Notes: generated by a model from the sequence alone, not told the origin. 64,000 bases of DNA from Curtobacterium flaccumfaciens (GCF_004361695.1 NZ_SNVW01000002.1:124001-188000), one strand, 5' to 3'. Shown: positions 1 through 9,230, numbered from the stretch's first letter. A program made the numbers and translations.

Positions 1-584
1 GCGATCTTCTTCGACATGATGCTCGAGGCGATGAGCGGGATGCACTCGACGGTGCCGGTGATGTCCCGCAGCGCGTAGAGCTTCTTGTCCGCCGGGGCGA
101 GACCCGAACCGGCGGCGCAGATGACCGCGCCGACGTCGGACAGGATCTCGAGGAGACGCGAGTTCGACAGCGCCGCCTGCCACCCCGGGATCGACTCGAG
201 CTTGTCGAGCGTCCCCCCGGTGTGGCCGAGGCCGCGCCCGGACAGCTGCGGCACGGCGACGCCGAACGACGCCACGAGGGGCGCGAGCGGCAGGGTGATC
301 TTGTCTCCCACGCCGCCGGTGGAGTGCTTGTCGACGGTGGTCTTGCCGAGCGAGCCGAACGACATCCGCTCCCCCGACGCGATCATCGCGAGCGTGAGGT
401 CCTTGATCTCGCGCCGCTCCATCCCGTTGAGGAAGATCGCCATCGCCATCGCCGCCATCTGCGGGTCCTCGACGTACCCGCGCGTGTACGCGTCGACGAG
501 CCAGTCCACCTCGGCGGTGCTCAGCGCGCCGCCGGAGCGCTTCGTGCGGATGAGGTCGACGGTGTCGAAGGGCTCGACGGCCAT
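1..584 (-). CDS. deoA: Thymidine phosphorylase, 3' part cut by window edge
   Basis: Pyrimidine-nucleoside phosphorylase that splits thymidine or deoxyuridine with phosphate into base and deoxyribose-1-phosphate in the cytoplasm. The visible N-terminal 194 residues start MAVEPFDTVDLIRTKRSG and carry the helical domain plus the family signature KTTVDKHSTGGVGDKITL near residue 80-97. The ATG at 584 lies 4 bp after the cdd stop codon, so it is the last visible gene of the nucleoside uptake/salvage operon, translationally close-coupled to cdd. The C-terminal part lies outside the window. Identity is clear; whether the enzyme prefers thymidine or uridine cannot be told. Confidence 0.95.
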   Translation of the reverse strand, partial: MAVEPFDTVDLIRTKRSGGALSTAEVDWLVDAYTRGYVEDPQMAAMAMAIFLNGMERREIKDLTLAMIASGERMSFGSLGKTTVDKHSTGGVGDKITLPLAPLVASFGVAVPQLSGRGLGHTGGTLDKLESIPGWQAALSNSRLLEILSDVGAVICAAGSGLAPADKKLYALRDITGTVECIPLIASSIMSKKI

Positions 585-588
585 GGGA

Positions 589-1068
589 TCAGTGCTCCTG
601 CTGGTAGGTGGCGAGGGTGCGCGGCCCGAACGCGTCGGGGAGGACCTCGTCGATGGTGCGGATGCCGGAAACGGTCTCGAGGAGCATGCCCTCGGTCGAG
701 TGCTCGAACAGCAGCTGGCGGCAGCGTCCGCACGGCATCAGGGTCGCCCCGTCGCCGTCGACGCACGTGAACGCGACGAGCTTGCCGCCGCCGGTCATGT
801 GCAGCTGCGACACGAGCGAGCACTCCGCGCAGAGCGTGACGCCGTACGACGCGTTCTCGACGTTGCAGCCGGACACGATCCGGCCGTCGTCGGTGAGCGC
901 CGCGGCGCCCACCGGGAACGACGAGTACGGCGCGTAGGCATGGCGCATCGCGGCCGTCGCTGCGGTCCGCAGGGCGGTCCAGTCCACGTCGGACTGGAGG
1001 CGCGGGGCGGCGTCCGCCCCGGCGGTGGCGGTGACCGCCTGGTCACCCTGGGCGTTCGTGTGGGTCAT
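589..1068 (-). CDS. cdd: Cytidine deaminase
   Basis: Zinc enzyme that hydrolyses cytidine and deoxycytidine to uridine and deoxyuridine. It is 159 aa, with about 26 extra N-terminal residues compared with the usual ~130. Zinc-site motifs are present: CNVENASYG followed by TLCAECSLV, and PCGRCRQLL. In this family the Cys of the first motif and the PCxxC pair bind zinc and the Glu is the proton shuttle. It sits between the second permease and deoA, so imported cytidine can be deaminated and then phosphorolysed. The start was taken at ATG 1068; an internal start nearer the core domain is possible because the first ~20 residues are low-complexity. Confidence 0.95.
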   Translation of the reverse strand: MTHTNAQGDQAVTATAGADAAPRLQSDVDWTALRTAATAAMRHAYAPYSSFPVGAAALTDDGRIVSGCNVENASYGVTLCAECSLVSQLHMTGGGKLVAFTCVDGDGATLMPCGRCRQLLFEHSTEGMLLETVSGIRTIDEVLPDAFGPRTLATYQQEH

Positions 1069-1098
1069 GTGCCGCGCCTCCAGGCCGGTCGCTCGGGA

Positions 1099-2388
1099 CT
1101 AACTCTTGATGTAGGGCTTGCCGGACGCGGCCGGGCCGCGCGACTGACCGACCAGGCCGGCCACCGCGAAGATCGTCACCACGTAGGGCAGCATCAGCAG
1201 GAATTCGCTCGGCACGGGCGAGTTGATCGCCCCGAGCGTGTTCTGCAGGTTCGACGCGAAGCCGAACAGCAGCGCCGCGAGCGTCGCGCGGATCGGGTCC
1301 CAGCGCCCGAAGATGACCGCGGCGAGCGCGATGTAGCCCGCGCCGGCCGTCATGTCCTTCGTGAACGGACCGACCGCGTCGAGGGTGAAGTACGCGCCAC
1401 CGAGACCGGCGATCGCACCCGCGAGCGAGACGTTCCAGAACCGCGTGCTGGTGACGTTGATGCCCACCGTGTCGGCGGCCTGCGGGTGCTCGCCGACCGC
1501 GCGGAGGCGGAGGCCCCAGCGGGTCTTGAACAGCGCGAAGGTGACGACCGCGACGGCGATGTACGCCAGGTAGACGACCACGGTCTGCTCGAAGAAGATC
1601 GGGCCGATCACCGGGATCTGGTGGAGCAGCGGGATCTCGATCTTCGGGAACCGGATGCCGACGTTGAGCGACTCCTCGTTCGGCGAGAGCACCTGCGAGT
1701 ACAGGAAGCCGGTGAGGCCCGAGATGAACGCGTTGATGACGACACCCACGATGACCTGGTCGACGAGGTACTTGATGCTGAACGCCGCGAGGACGAACGA
1801 CACCAGCACACCGGCGACGAGCGCACCGACGAGGCCGACCCACGGCGAACCGGAGATCGACGCGATGAGCGCCGAGGTGAACGCGCCGGCGAGGAACTGG
1901 CCCTCGATCGCGATGTTCACGACACCCACGCGCTCCGAGATGACGCCGCCGAGGGCACCGAACACGAGCGGGACGCTCAGGCCGAGCGCACCGACGAGGA
2001 GCCCAGGCAGCGGGATCGTCGCGCCGGCGGCCGCCCACGTCAGGAAGCCGATGACGAACACGATCGCGAAGACCGACGTCACCCAGAGCGGGACGCTGCG
2101 CGAGGCACGGACCTCGACGAAGGCGTACACCGTGGCGATCGCGAGCAGGAGCACCACGACGATGCCCGTGGCCACGGCGGGCAGCGGGACGTCCGGCAGG
2201 GCGAAGAAGTCGCCGGGGTTCGCCAGGCGGAACGTCGTCGTGCCGGCGCGCTGCAGCAGGATGAAGAAGACCACGGCGAGCACGGTGAAGACCGCGTAGC
2301 CGATCGGCAGCTTCCAGCTGCGGGTGGTCTCGACCGGGCGGTCTGACAGGGGCGACGCGGGGGCCGCGGTGGGGCTGAGGGTGCTCAC
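1099..2388 (-). CDS. Nucleoside ABC transporter permease (second subunit)
   Basis: Inner-membrane permease of the BmpA/PnrA-type nucleoside importer (BPD_transp_2 family). A run of about ten hydrophobic segments follows an N-terminal tail; the conserved cytoplasmic motif GEHPQAADTVGIN, equivalent to the EAA loop of sugar permeases, is present around residue 300. The GTG at 2388 is preferred over an upstream in-frame ATG at 2610 because the extra 74 residues are arginine-rich antisense-like sequence inside the neighbouring permease gene, and because GTGA at 2385-2388 gives the standard 4-bp overlap with the upstream stop. Protein of 429 aa, ending in a Ser-rich tail. Confidence 0.9.
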   Translation of the reverse strand: MSTLSPTAAPASPLSDRPVETTRSWKLPIGYAVFTVLAVVFFILLQRAGTTTFRLANPGDFFALPDVPLPAVATGIVVVLLLAIATVYAFVEVRASRSVPLWVTSVFAIVFVIGFLTWAAAGATIPLPGLLVGALGLSVPLVFGALGGVISERVGVVNIAIEGQFLAGAFTSALIASISGSPWVGLVGALVAGVLVSFVLAAFSIKYLVDQVIVGVVINAFISGLTGFLYSQVLSPNEESLNVGIRFPKIEIPLLHQIPVIGPIFFEQTVVVYLAYIAVAVVTFALFKTRWGLRLRAVGEHPQAADTVGINVTSTRFWNVSLAGAIAGLGGAYFTLDAVGPFTKDMTAGAGYIALAAVIFGRWDPIRATLAALLFGFASNLQNTLGAINSPVPSEFLLMLPYVVTIFAVAGLVGQSRGPAASGKPYIKS

Positions 2389-3728
2389 GCGGCGACCGCC
2401 TTCTTGCTGTTCTTCGTGCTGACGCGTCGACGCGCGCCCGGCTGCGGGATCCGGAAGATCGCGCGGACGAGCGGCGGGGCCGCGATGAAGAGGACGATGA
2501 GGGCCTGGATGACGCCGACGATGTCGATCGGGATCCCGTTGGCGGCCTGCATGGCGTAGCCGCCGTTCTTCAGGACGCCGAACAGGATCGCGGCCCAGAA
2601 CACGCCCCACGGCTTCGACCGGCCGAGCAGCGCGACGGTGATGGCGTCGAAGCCGATGCCGGCGTCGATGTTCGAGGTGAAGCCCGAGGTGACCGCGCCC
2701 TGCACCTGGTACGCACCCGCGATGCCGACCAGGGCACCGGAGATCACCAGGACCCAGATCGTCAGGGTGGGGACGCTCATGCCGGCGACGCGAGCGGCGC
2801 GGGGGTTCTCACCGATGGTGCGGAACCGGAACCCGAGGGAGGACTTGTTGACGAGCCACCACACGACGACGACCGCGATGAGCGCGACGACGAACCCGAG
2901 GTCGACGCCGTACCGCGGGCCGAACAGCGCCGGTAGCACCGCGCTGTCCTTCGTGGCGGGCGAGATCGGGTTCGTGCTGCCCGGGGCCTGCAGGAGACCC
3001 GGGGTGCGCAGCAGGTAGCTCACCAGGTACAGCGCGACGTAGTTGAGCATGATCGTGAGGACGACCTCGTTGGCACCGGTCCGGGCCTTGAGCACGCCGA
3101 CGATCCCGGCCCACACCGCACCGCCGACGATGCCGGCGATGATCGTGAGCGGGATGTGGAGGGCCGCCGGGCCGTCGAACGAGAACCCGACCCATCCGGC
3201 CGCCGCGGCGCCCATCAGGATCTGTCCCTGGCCGCCGATGTTGAACAGGCCGGCGCGGAACGACAGGGCGATGCCGAGGCCCGCTGCGATGAGCGGCACG
3301 GCGTAGTCGATCGAGCGGGTGAGCGGGACGATCGCCTGCTGGAAGGACGAGGCACCGAAGTTGATCACGGAGCCCTGGAACAGCGAGGCGTACGAGCCGC
3401 CGACGGCGGTGCCGATCGCGCGGAACGTGTCGCCGGGACGGGCGAAGAAGTACCCGGCGGCGGAGCGGACGTTCTCGTCGGTGATCGCGATGAGGATGCC
3501 GCACGCGACGAGGGCGAGGACGACGGCGAGGACCGTGACGAGGGCCGAGCCGTTGAGGATGCCCTGCATCGCGGCCTGCCAGCGGTCGCCGCCGTTGCGA
3601 CGCTCGGTGTCGGCGGCGGAGTCCGTCATGAGGTGGGGCGTCGACTCGACGTCCTGCAGGCGGTCGTCGGTGGGCGCCTCGGTCGGCGCGGGCGTGCCCG
3701 GCTGCGTGTTCTCTGGCGTGGTGCTCAC
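2385..3728 (-). CDS. Nucleoside ABC transporter permease (first subunit)
   Basis: 447-aa membrane permease pairing with the downstream permease to form the transmembrane channel of a BMP-type nucleoside importer. After a ~65-residue Pro/Thr/Glu-rich cytoplasmic tail come about ten membrane segments; motif GENPRAARVAGMS is the ATPase-coupling loop, matching GEHPQAADTVGIN in its partner. Start GTG 3728 follows a short stretch that duplicates the end of the ATPase gene (see 3725-3781). The C-terminal Lys/Arg-rich tail ends at a stop overlapping the next start, so the two permeases are translationally coupled. Confidence 0.9.
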   Translation of the reverse strand: MSTTPENTQPGTPAPTEAPTDDRLQDVESTPHLMTDSAADTERRNGGDRWQAAMQGILNGSALVTVLAVVLALVACGILIAITDENVRSAAGYFFARPGDTFRAIGTAVGGSYASLFQGSVINFGASSFQQAIVPLTRSIDYAVPLIAAGLGIALSFRAGLFNIGGQGQILMGAAAAGWVGFSFDGPAALHIPLTIIAGIVGGAVWAGIVGVLKARTGANEVVLTIMLNYVALYLVSYLLRTPGLLQAPGSTNPISPATKDSAVLPALFGPRYGVDLGFVVALIAVVVVWWLVNKSSLGFRFRTIGENPRAARVAGMSVPTLTIWVLVISGALVGIAGAYQVQGAVTSGFTSNIDAGIGFDAITVALLGRSKPWGVFWAAILFGVLKNGGYAMQAANGIPIDIVGVIQALIVLFIAAPPLVRAIFRIPQPGARRRVSTKNSKKAVAA

Positions 3729-3781
3729 GCTGCCAGCTCCGTTCCTGCTTCGGTCGGTGCTGTGAGTTCGCCGGCCATCAT
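3725..3781 (-). other. Short duplicated copy of the ATPase C-terminus
   Basis: Immediately after the ATPase stop, the minus strand reads ATGATGGCCGGC and then 18 codons (MMAGELTAPTEAGTELAA) ending in a TGA that overlaps the permease GTG start. The real ATPase tail is LMMAGELPEGTEQVA. The two tails share MMAGEL and a Thr-Glu block, and the nucleotides match for at least 15 bp. This looks like a small tandem duplication that moved the stop codon: the older end probably overlapped the permease start directly. It is probably not a functional peptide. Confidence 0.5.
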
Positions 3782-5298
3782 GCGACCTGCTCCGTTCCTT
3801 CGGGGAGTTCCCCGGCCATCATGAGGCCGAGGACGTCTCGCGGGGTGTCCGCGGGGACGATGCCGACGATCCCGCCGCGGTACATCACGGCGATCCGGTC
3901 GGCGAGCGCCGCGACCTCGTCGAGCTCCGTGGAGACGACGATGACGGGGACGCCGGTGTCGCGGGTGGCGACGATGCGCTTGTGCACGAACTCGATCGAC
4001 CCGACGTCGATGCCGCGCGTGGGCTGTGCCGCGACGAACAGGCGGAGGTCACGGCTGAGTTCGCGGGCGAGGACGATCTTCTGCTGGTTGCCGCCGGACA
4101 GCCGACCGGCGGCCGTGGTCCGGCCGGGCGTGCGGATGTCGAACTCGGCGATCTTCTCGTCGGCGAACGCGTCGCGCTCGGCGGCGCGGATGGTGCCGGC
4201 GCGGACGAACTCGGCGTGGTCGGCCCGGTCGAGCATGAGGTTCTCGGCGATCGTGAACTCGCCGACCAGCCCGTCCTCCTTCCGGTCCTCCGGCACGAAG
4301 CCGACGCCGGCGTCGAGGATCTGCTTGACGCTGCGGCCGGTGAGCTCGCGCCCGTCGAGCGTGACCCGCCCGGCGTGCACCGGCTCGAGGCCGAGGATCG
4401 CCTCGGTGAGCTCGGTCTGCCCGTTGCCCTGCACGCCGGCGATCGCGAGGACCTCGCCGCGGCGGACGGTGAACGACACGTCGTCGACGAGCACGATGCC
4501 GTTCGGGTCGGTCACGGTCAGGTTCTCGACGACCAGGGCGTCCTCGCCACCGGTCGACGGCTCCTTGTCGACGACGAGCGAGACGGCGCGGCCGACCATG
4601 AGGGCGGCGAGCTCGTTGTTCGTCGCGGTCGGCGATGCCTCGCCGACGACCTTGCCGAGGCGGATAACCGTGATGCGGTCGGCGACCTCGCGGACCTCGC
4701 GGAGCTTGTGCGTGATGAAGACGATCGCGGTGCCGGCTTCGCGGAGCTGGCGCATGATGCCCATCAGCTCGTCGGTCTCCTGCGGGGTGAGGACGGCCGT
4801 CGGCTCGTCGAACACCAGCACGGAGGCGTCGCGGGACAGCGCCTTGATGATCTCGACGCGCTGCTGCACGCCGACGGGCAGGTCCTCGACCTTGGCGTCG
4901 GGGTCGACGTCGAACCCGAACCGCTCGGAGATCTCACGGACGCGCGTGCGGGCGCCGGCGAGGTCGAGACGGCCGCCGAACGTGGTCTGCTCCTGCCCGA
5001 GCATGACGTTCTCGGCAACGGTGAACACGGGCACGAGCATGAAGTGCTGGTGCACCATGCCGATGCCGGCGCGCATGGCGTCACCGGGGCCGTCGAAGTC
5101 CTGCACGACGTCGTCGAGGAGGATCTCGCCCTCGTCCGCCTGGTACAGGCCGTAGAGGACGTTCATCAGGGTCGACTTGCCGGCGCCGTTCTCGCCGAGG
5201 AGGCAGTGGACCTCACCGGGCTCGACGGTGAGCGAGATGTGGTCGTTGGCGACGAGGGGGCCGAACCGCTTCGTGATGCCGCGGAGTTCGAGCTTCAT
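3778..5298 (-). CDS. Nucleoside ABC transporter ATP-binding protein (two NBDs)
   Basis: 506-aa ATPase with two fused nucleotide-binding domains, as in RbsA/MglA-type importers. The first has Walker A GENGAGKST (about residue 38), signature region LPVGVQQRVEIIKAL and Walker B VLVFDEPTAVL. The second has the degenerate Walker A GVQGNGQTE typical of this family, then SGGNQQKIVLAREL. It powers the two permeases encoded downstream. Start at ATG 5298 (MKLELRGITKRFG) is the first sensible start; the open frame continues upstream only through antisense-like sequence of the lipoprotein gene. A hairpin at 5335-5363 separates it from the lipoprotein gene. Confidence 0.93.
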   Translation of the reverse strand: MKLELRGITKRFGPLVANDHISLTVEPGEVHCLLGENGAGKSTLMNVLYGLYQADEGEILLDDVVQDFDGPGDAMRAGIGMVHQHFMLVPVFTVAENVMLGQEQTTFGGRLDLAGARTRVREISERFGFDVDPDAKVEDLPVGVQQRVEIIKALSRDASVLVFDEPTAVLTPQETDELMGIMRQLREAGTAIVFITHKLREVREVADRITVIRLGKVVGEASPTATNNELAALMVGRAVSLVVDKEPSTGGEDALVVENLTVTDPNGIVLVDDVSFTVRRGEVLAIAGVQGNGQTELTEAILGLEPVHAGRVTLDGRELTGRSVKQILDAGVGFVPEDRKEDGLVGEFTIAENLMLDRADHAEFVRAGTIRAAERDAFADEKIAEFDIRTPGRTTAAGRLSGGNQQKIVLARELSRDLRLFVAAQPTRGIDVGSIEFVHKRIVATRDTGVPVIVVSTELDEVAALADRIAVMYRGGIVGIVPADTPRDVLGLMMAGELPEGTEQVA

Positions 5299-5334
5299 GT
5301 TCGGGAGTCTATTTCTGTGATCGGCGCACGGAAA

Positions 5335-5363
5335 CGCGGGCGAGGGAAGTCCCCCCGCCCGCG
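5335..5363 (-). terminator. Hairpin between lipoprotein and ATPase genes
   Basis: Inverted repeat CGCGGGCG (5335-5342) and CGCCCGCG (5356-5363), with a GGG/CCC pairing inside the loop. It lies in the 74-bp gap after the lipoprotein stop and before the ATPase start. No U-run follows. In binding-protein ABC operons such a hairpin often lowers downstream expression or protects the 3' end of the abundant lipoprotein mRNA; that role is inferred. Confidence 0.5.
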
Positions 5364-5372
5364 CTTGCCGGA

Positions 5373-6446
5373 CTACTTGACGGTCGCCTTGGTCTCGACC
5401 TTGATGGAGCCGTCGATGATGCCCGACTTGATCGTGTCGAGCTCCTTCTCGAGGCCCTTGTCGACCTTGTCGGCGTAGTCGTGGAACGGCGCGATGCCGA
5501 CGCCGTCGTTCTTGAGCGTGCCGACGTACGGCTCGTTCGAGTACTTCTTGTCGGCGGCCTGCTCGACGACGTCCTTGACGGCGGGGCGCATGCCCTTCTC
5601 GACGGACGTGAACGCGATGTCCTTGTAGCGGGGGTCGGCCTCGTAGAGGTCGCTGTCCGCACCGATCAGGACGGAACCGTTGTTCGCGTCCTTGATCGCC
5701 TCGGCGGCCGACTGGTAGATCGGGCCACCGACGGGGAGGATGACGTCGGCGTCCTGGTCGATGAGGGTCTGCGCGACCGCCTTCGCCTGGGTGCCGGCCT
5801 CGAAGCCGCCCGTGAAGGAGCCCTTCTGGCTCGCGACGTCCCAGCCGACGACCTTGACGTCCTTCGACTTCTGCTCGTTGTAGTACTTCACGCCGTCCGC
5901 GAAGCCGTCCATGAAGATGGTGACGGTCGGGATCTGCATGCCGCCGAAGGTGCCGACGACGCCGGACTTCGAGTACGACGCGGCCGCGTAGCCGGCGAGG
6001 AACGCCGCCTGCGAGGTGTCGAACGTGATCGGCTTGACGTTGTCGGCCTTGATCGAGTTGTCGTCGATGATGGCGAAGTCGGTGTCGGGGTTCGCCGCGG
6101 CCTGCTTCTTCGTGGCGTCGGCGAGGTTGAAGCCGACGGTGACGATGAGGTTGCAGTTCTGGTTGACGAGCTGCTCGATGTTCGAGTCGTAGACGGTGGC
6201 GTCCTTGGACTCGGCGGACTTGTAGGTCGCGCCGAGGTCGCTCGCCGCGTCCTTCATGCCCTCGAACCCGAGCTGGTTGAACGACTTGTCGTCGAAGCCA
6301 CCGGCGTCGGAGACCATGCAGGGGCGGAAGCTGGTCTTGTTGGCCGAGGCGTTGTCGGACGGGGCGGCCGAGCAGCCGGCGAGGACGGCGACGGTGCCGG
6401 CGAGCGCGAGGGAGCTCAGCAGGACCTGACGGGTACGAGATGTCAC
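5373..6446 (-). CDS. BMP-family nucleoside-binding lipoprotein
   Basis: Extracytoplasmic substrate-binding lipoprotein (BmpA/PnrA family, PF02608 type) that captures nucleosides for the importer encoded downstream. 357 aa: signal peptide TSRTRQVLLSSLALAGTVAV, lipobox VLAGC with Cys25 as the predicted lipidated residue, then the two-lobed binding domain (MVSDAGGFDDKSFNQLGFEG near residue 46; DVILPVGGPIYQSAAEAI near 225). The GTG at 6446 is chosen because GGAGG lies 9 bp upstream and because the signal peptide begins there; an in-frame ATG at 6512 would add 22 charged residues. First gene of the operon; its promoter should lie in the 219-bp gap up to 6665, where I see no convincing -35/-10 pair. 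Confidence 0.93.
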   Translation of the reverse strand: MTSRTRQVLLSSLALAGTVAVLAGCSAAPSDNASANKTSFRPCMVSDAGGFDDKSFNQLGFEGMKDAASDLGATYKSAESKDATVYDSNIEQLVNQNCNLIVTVGFNLADATKKQAAANPDTDFAIIDDNSIKADNVKPITFDTSQAAFLAGYAAASYSKSGVVGTFGGMQIPTVTIFMDGFADGVKYYNEQKSKDVKVVGWDVASQKGSFTGGFEAGTQAKAVAQTLIDQDADVILPVGGPIYQSAAEAIKDANNGSVLIGADSDLYEADPRYKDIAFTSVEKGMRPAVKDVVEQAADKKYSNEPYVGTLKNDGVGIAPFHDYADKVDKGLEKELDTIKSGIIDGSIKVETKATVK

Positions 6447-6665
6447 GGGTGGGTTCCTCCGGGGAGCGTGCCCGGACCACGTGCGTTCCGGGCGATCGTG
6501 GCGACAGTACACGACCGCCCGGCCGGTACAGGACGCTCCTGGAGGGGTCCGTGGATCAGTTACGGGATCGCGACCGCGCCGAAACGCGCTCGTAACGCGG
6601 AGACACGCGGAGCCACGCGTTCGGCCCCAGTTCGGGGGCGATCCCGCACAATTCGTGGTGGAGCG

Positions 6666-7781
6666 CTACAGCACGTCCCCGCGACCGCTGATCTTCAGTG
6701 CATCCACCACACTCTTCACCCGTTGGGCGTTCGCGCTGGTGGTGACGAGCAGGGCGTCGGGGGTGTCCACGACGACGATGTCCTCGACGCCGATGAGCGA
6801 GATGAGCCGCTGGCTGTGCGCGACGACGATGCCGCTCGACGAGTCGGCCAGGATGCGGGCGCCGTCGCCGAGCACGGCGAGGTTGTTCGCCCGGCCGCCG
6901 GACTGCAGCTTCGCCAGGGACGCGAAGTCGCCGACGTCGTCCCAGTCGAAGTCGCCGGGGATGACGGCCATCCGCCCGGCCGCCGCGGCGGGCTCGGCCA
7001 CGGTGTAGTCGATCGCGATCTTCTCGAGCCCGGGCCAGACGGCGTCGACCACGGCGCCGCGCGCCGAGGTGTCCCAGGCGTCGGCCAGTTCCTCGAGCCC
7101 GGCGAGCAGCGCGGGCTTCGTCCGGCCGATCTCGGCGAGGAGCACGTCGGCGCGGGCGATGAACATGCCGGCGTTCCAGAGGTAGGTGCCCTGCTCGACG
7201 TAGGAGCGGGCGGTGTCGAGGTCGGGCTTCTCGACGAAGGAACGGACGGCGTGCGCGGTCGGGGCGCCCTCGATGCCGATGGTCTCGCCGTGCGCGTGGA
7301 TGTACCCGAAGCCGATGGCCGGCTCGGTCGGCGTGATGCCGATCGTCGTGACGTAGCCGGCACGCGCGGCGGCGACCGCTTCGCGCACCGAGCGGCGGAA
7401 GCCCCGGGCGTCGCCGATGACGTGGTCGGCCGCGAACGACCCGATCACGACGTCCGGCTCGCGGCGCACGAGGATGGCCGCGGCGAGGCCGATGGCCGCC
7501 GTGGAGTCCTTCGGCTCGCTCTCGAGCACGATGTTGTGGTCCGCGACGCCGGGCAGCTGCGACTCGACGGCGATCCGGTGGGCCCGGCCGGTGACGACCA
7601 TGATCCGCTGGTCGCCGGCGAGCGGCGCCAGGCGGTCCCACGTCTGCCGGAGCAGCGAGGTGCCGGATCCGGTCAGGTCGTGCAGGAACTTGGGCGCGTC
7701 CGCCCGCGACAACGGCCACAGCCGCGATCCGATGCCCCCGGCGGGGATGATCGCGTAGAAGTCTTCGAGCTCGTCTGCCAC
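6666..7781 (-). CDS. manC: Mannose-1-phosphate guanylyltransferase
   Basis: Makes GDP-mannose from mannose-1-phosphate and GTP, the donor for cell-wall, polyprenyl and glycolipid mannosylation. 371 aa with the nucleotidyltransferase signature IIPAGGIGSRLWPLSR at residues 10-25 and the sugar-phosphate motif FVEKPD near residue 180. It has only the pyrophosphorylase domain, without a C-terminal isomerase fusion. GTG 7781 is chosen because upstream codons to 7943 encode arginine-rich sequence with no similarity. It diverges from a GT4 glycosyltransferase across 198 bp, consistent with a shared role in mannosylation. Confidence 0.92.
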   Translation of the reverse strand: MADELEDFYAIIPAGGIGSRLWPLSRADAPKFLHDLTGSGTSLLRQTWDRLAPLAGDQRIMVVTGRAHRIAVESQLPGVADHNIVLESEPKDSTAAIGLAAAILVRREPDVVIGSFAADHVIGDARGFRRSVREAVAAARAGYVTTIGITPTEPAIGFGYIHAHGETIGIEGAPTAHAVRSFVEKPDLDTARSYVEQGTYLWNAGMFIARADVLLAEIGRTKPALLAGLEELADAWDTSARGAVVDAVWPGLEKIAIDYTVAEPAAAAGRMAVIPGDFDWDDVGDFASLAKLQSGGRANNLAVLGDGARILADSSSGIVVAHSQRLISLIGVEDIVVVDTPDALLVTTSANAQRVKSVVDALKISGRGDVL

Positions 7782-7979
7782 GTGGCCACCGTACCGGTGC
7801 CACCGGGCACGACCTGAGTGCTTCCCGCACGGTTTCCGCACGGGCGCGGTGCGGGAGTCCGCACGCGCCGACCGCCGCCGGTGCGCCGGGCCCGCACCGT
7901 GCCTCCCGTCCGCCTGTTCACCACCTGCGCGCTCGACGTTCACGTCGACGGCCCCGTGCCGTCACGACCGGCGCGCAGC

Positions 7980-9230
7980 ATGAGCCGTGCCATGAACGCA
8001 CGCAGCGTGGAGCGCGGCACGTCCCAACGGACCGTCGCCGTCGTGACCGAGAGCTTCCTGCCCACCCTCAACGGCGTGACCACCAGCGTCCTGGCGGTCC
8101 TCGACCACCTGGAACGCCGTGGCCACCGCGCGGTCGTCATCGCGCCGGACACCCCGGGGCTCGCCCGGTTCCGCTCGCGCACCGAGGTCGAGCAGTACCG
8201 CTCCTTCGACGTCCACCGCATCCCCGCGGTCGCCTACCGCCAGTTCCCGGTCGCGCTCCCCCACCCGGTGCTCGACACGATCCTCGCCGCCTCCGGCGCC
8301 GACGTGCTCCACGCCGCCAGTCCGTTCCTGCTGGGTGGGCGCGCGATCACGGCAGCCGGGAGGCTCGGCATCCCCTCCGTCGCCGTCTTCCAGACCGACG
8401 TGGCCGGGTTCGCCCGCCGCAACGGCCTGACCGCGACCGTCCCGTTGGTCCGCAGGATCCTCGGTCGGATCCACGCCGGAGCGTCGCTCACCCTCGCACC
8501 GTCGAGCGCGACGGCGTCGATGCTCGCGGAGGACGGGGTCCCGCGGGTCGCGCGCTGGGGCCGCGGCGTCGACACCGAGCTCTTCCACCCGGCACGGCGT
8601 GCGTCGGCGCACGTCCGCGCGCTCCGCCGCCGCATCGCCCCCGGTGGCGAGACGATCGTCGGCTACGTGGGCCGGCTGGCACCGGAGAAGGAGGTCGAGC
8701 GGCTCGCGGAGCTCGGCGGCATCCCGGGCATCCGGATCGTGGTCGCAGGAGGCGGTCCCTCCAGGCCCCTGCTCGAACGCCGGTTGCGCCACCTGGACGT
8801 GACCTTCACCGGTCCGCTGCGCGGTGACGCGCTGGCGGACGCCTACGCCGCGCTGGACCTGTTCGTCCACACCGGCCCCGCGGAGACCTTCGGGCAGACG
8901 CTGCAGGAGGCGCACGCGAGCGGCCTGCCGGTGATCGCGCCGGCCTCCGGCGGCCCGCTGGACCTCGTCGCACCGGGGCTCGACGGCGAGCTCTACGACC
9001 CGGACGTGCCGCAGGCGCTCCGCCGGGCCGTCCTGCACCTGCACCAGGACCGCGCACTCGCCGACCGGATGGGGTCCGCCGGGCGGCTCCGGGTGGAGGG
9101 CACCACGTGGGAGGCGGTCGGCGACCAGCTCCTCGCGCACCACGACACGGCGCGCGCGATCGGCGCGCCGCCCGCCACGACGCGGGGTGCCCGGGCGGAC
9201 TGGCACGAGAAGGTCAGCGCGCGCGCATAG
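7980..9230 (+). CDS. GT4-family (mannosyl)transferase
   Basis: Glycosyltransferase family 4 (GT-B fold), closest in motif pattern to GDP-mannose-dependent alpha-mannosyltransferases of the MgtA/PimB type. N-terminal acceptor domain: VVTESFLPTLNGVTTSV (residues ~20-36). C-terminal donor domain: GYVGRLAPEKEVERL, and PAETFGQTLQEAHASGLPV with the E-x7-E nucleotide-sugar motif. 416 aa from ATG 7980; ATG 7992 is an equally possible start. The divergent manC supplies GDP-mannose. The acceptor (phosphatidylinositol mannoside, glycolipid or other) cannot be told. Confidence 0.85.
   Translation: MSRAMNARSVERGTSQRTVAVVTESFLPTLNGVTTSVLAVLDHLERRGHRAVVIAPDTPGLARFRSRTEVEQYRSFDVHRIPAVAYRQFPVALPHPVLDTILAASGADVLHAASPFLLGGRAITAAGRLGIPSVAVFQTDVAGFARRNGLTATVPLVRRILGRIHAGASLTLAPSSATASMLAEDGVPRVARWGRGVDTELFHPARRASAHVRALRRRIAPGGETIVGYVGRLAPEKEVERLAELGGIPGIRIVVAGGGPSRPLLERRLRHLDVTFTGPLRGDALADAYAALDLFVHTGPAETFGQTLQEAHASGLPVIAPASGGPLDLVAPGLDGELYDPDVPQALRRAVLHLHQDRALADRMGSAGRLRVEGTTWEAVGDQLLAHHDTARAIGAPPATTRGARADWHEKVSARA

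Noticed and set aside
85-2346. A 753-codon open frame on the plus strand opposite cdd and the permease
   Set aside because: Arg/Asp/Glu-rich product with no domain, exactly opposite well-supported genes; a high-GC shadow frame.
5299-6480. A fused lipoprotein-ATPase of 900 residues
   Set aside because: The frame upstream of 5298 is antisense-like Arg-rich sequence in a different frame from the true lipoprotein gene.
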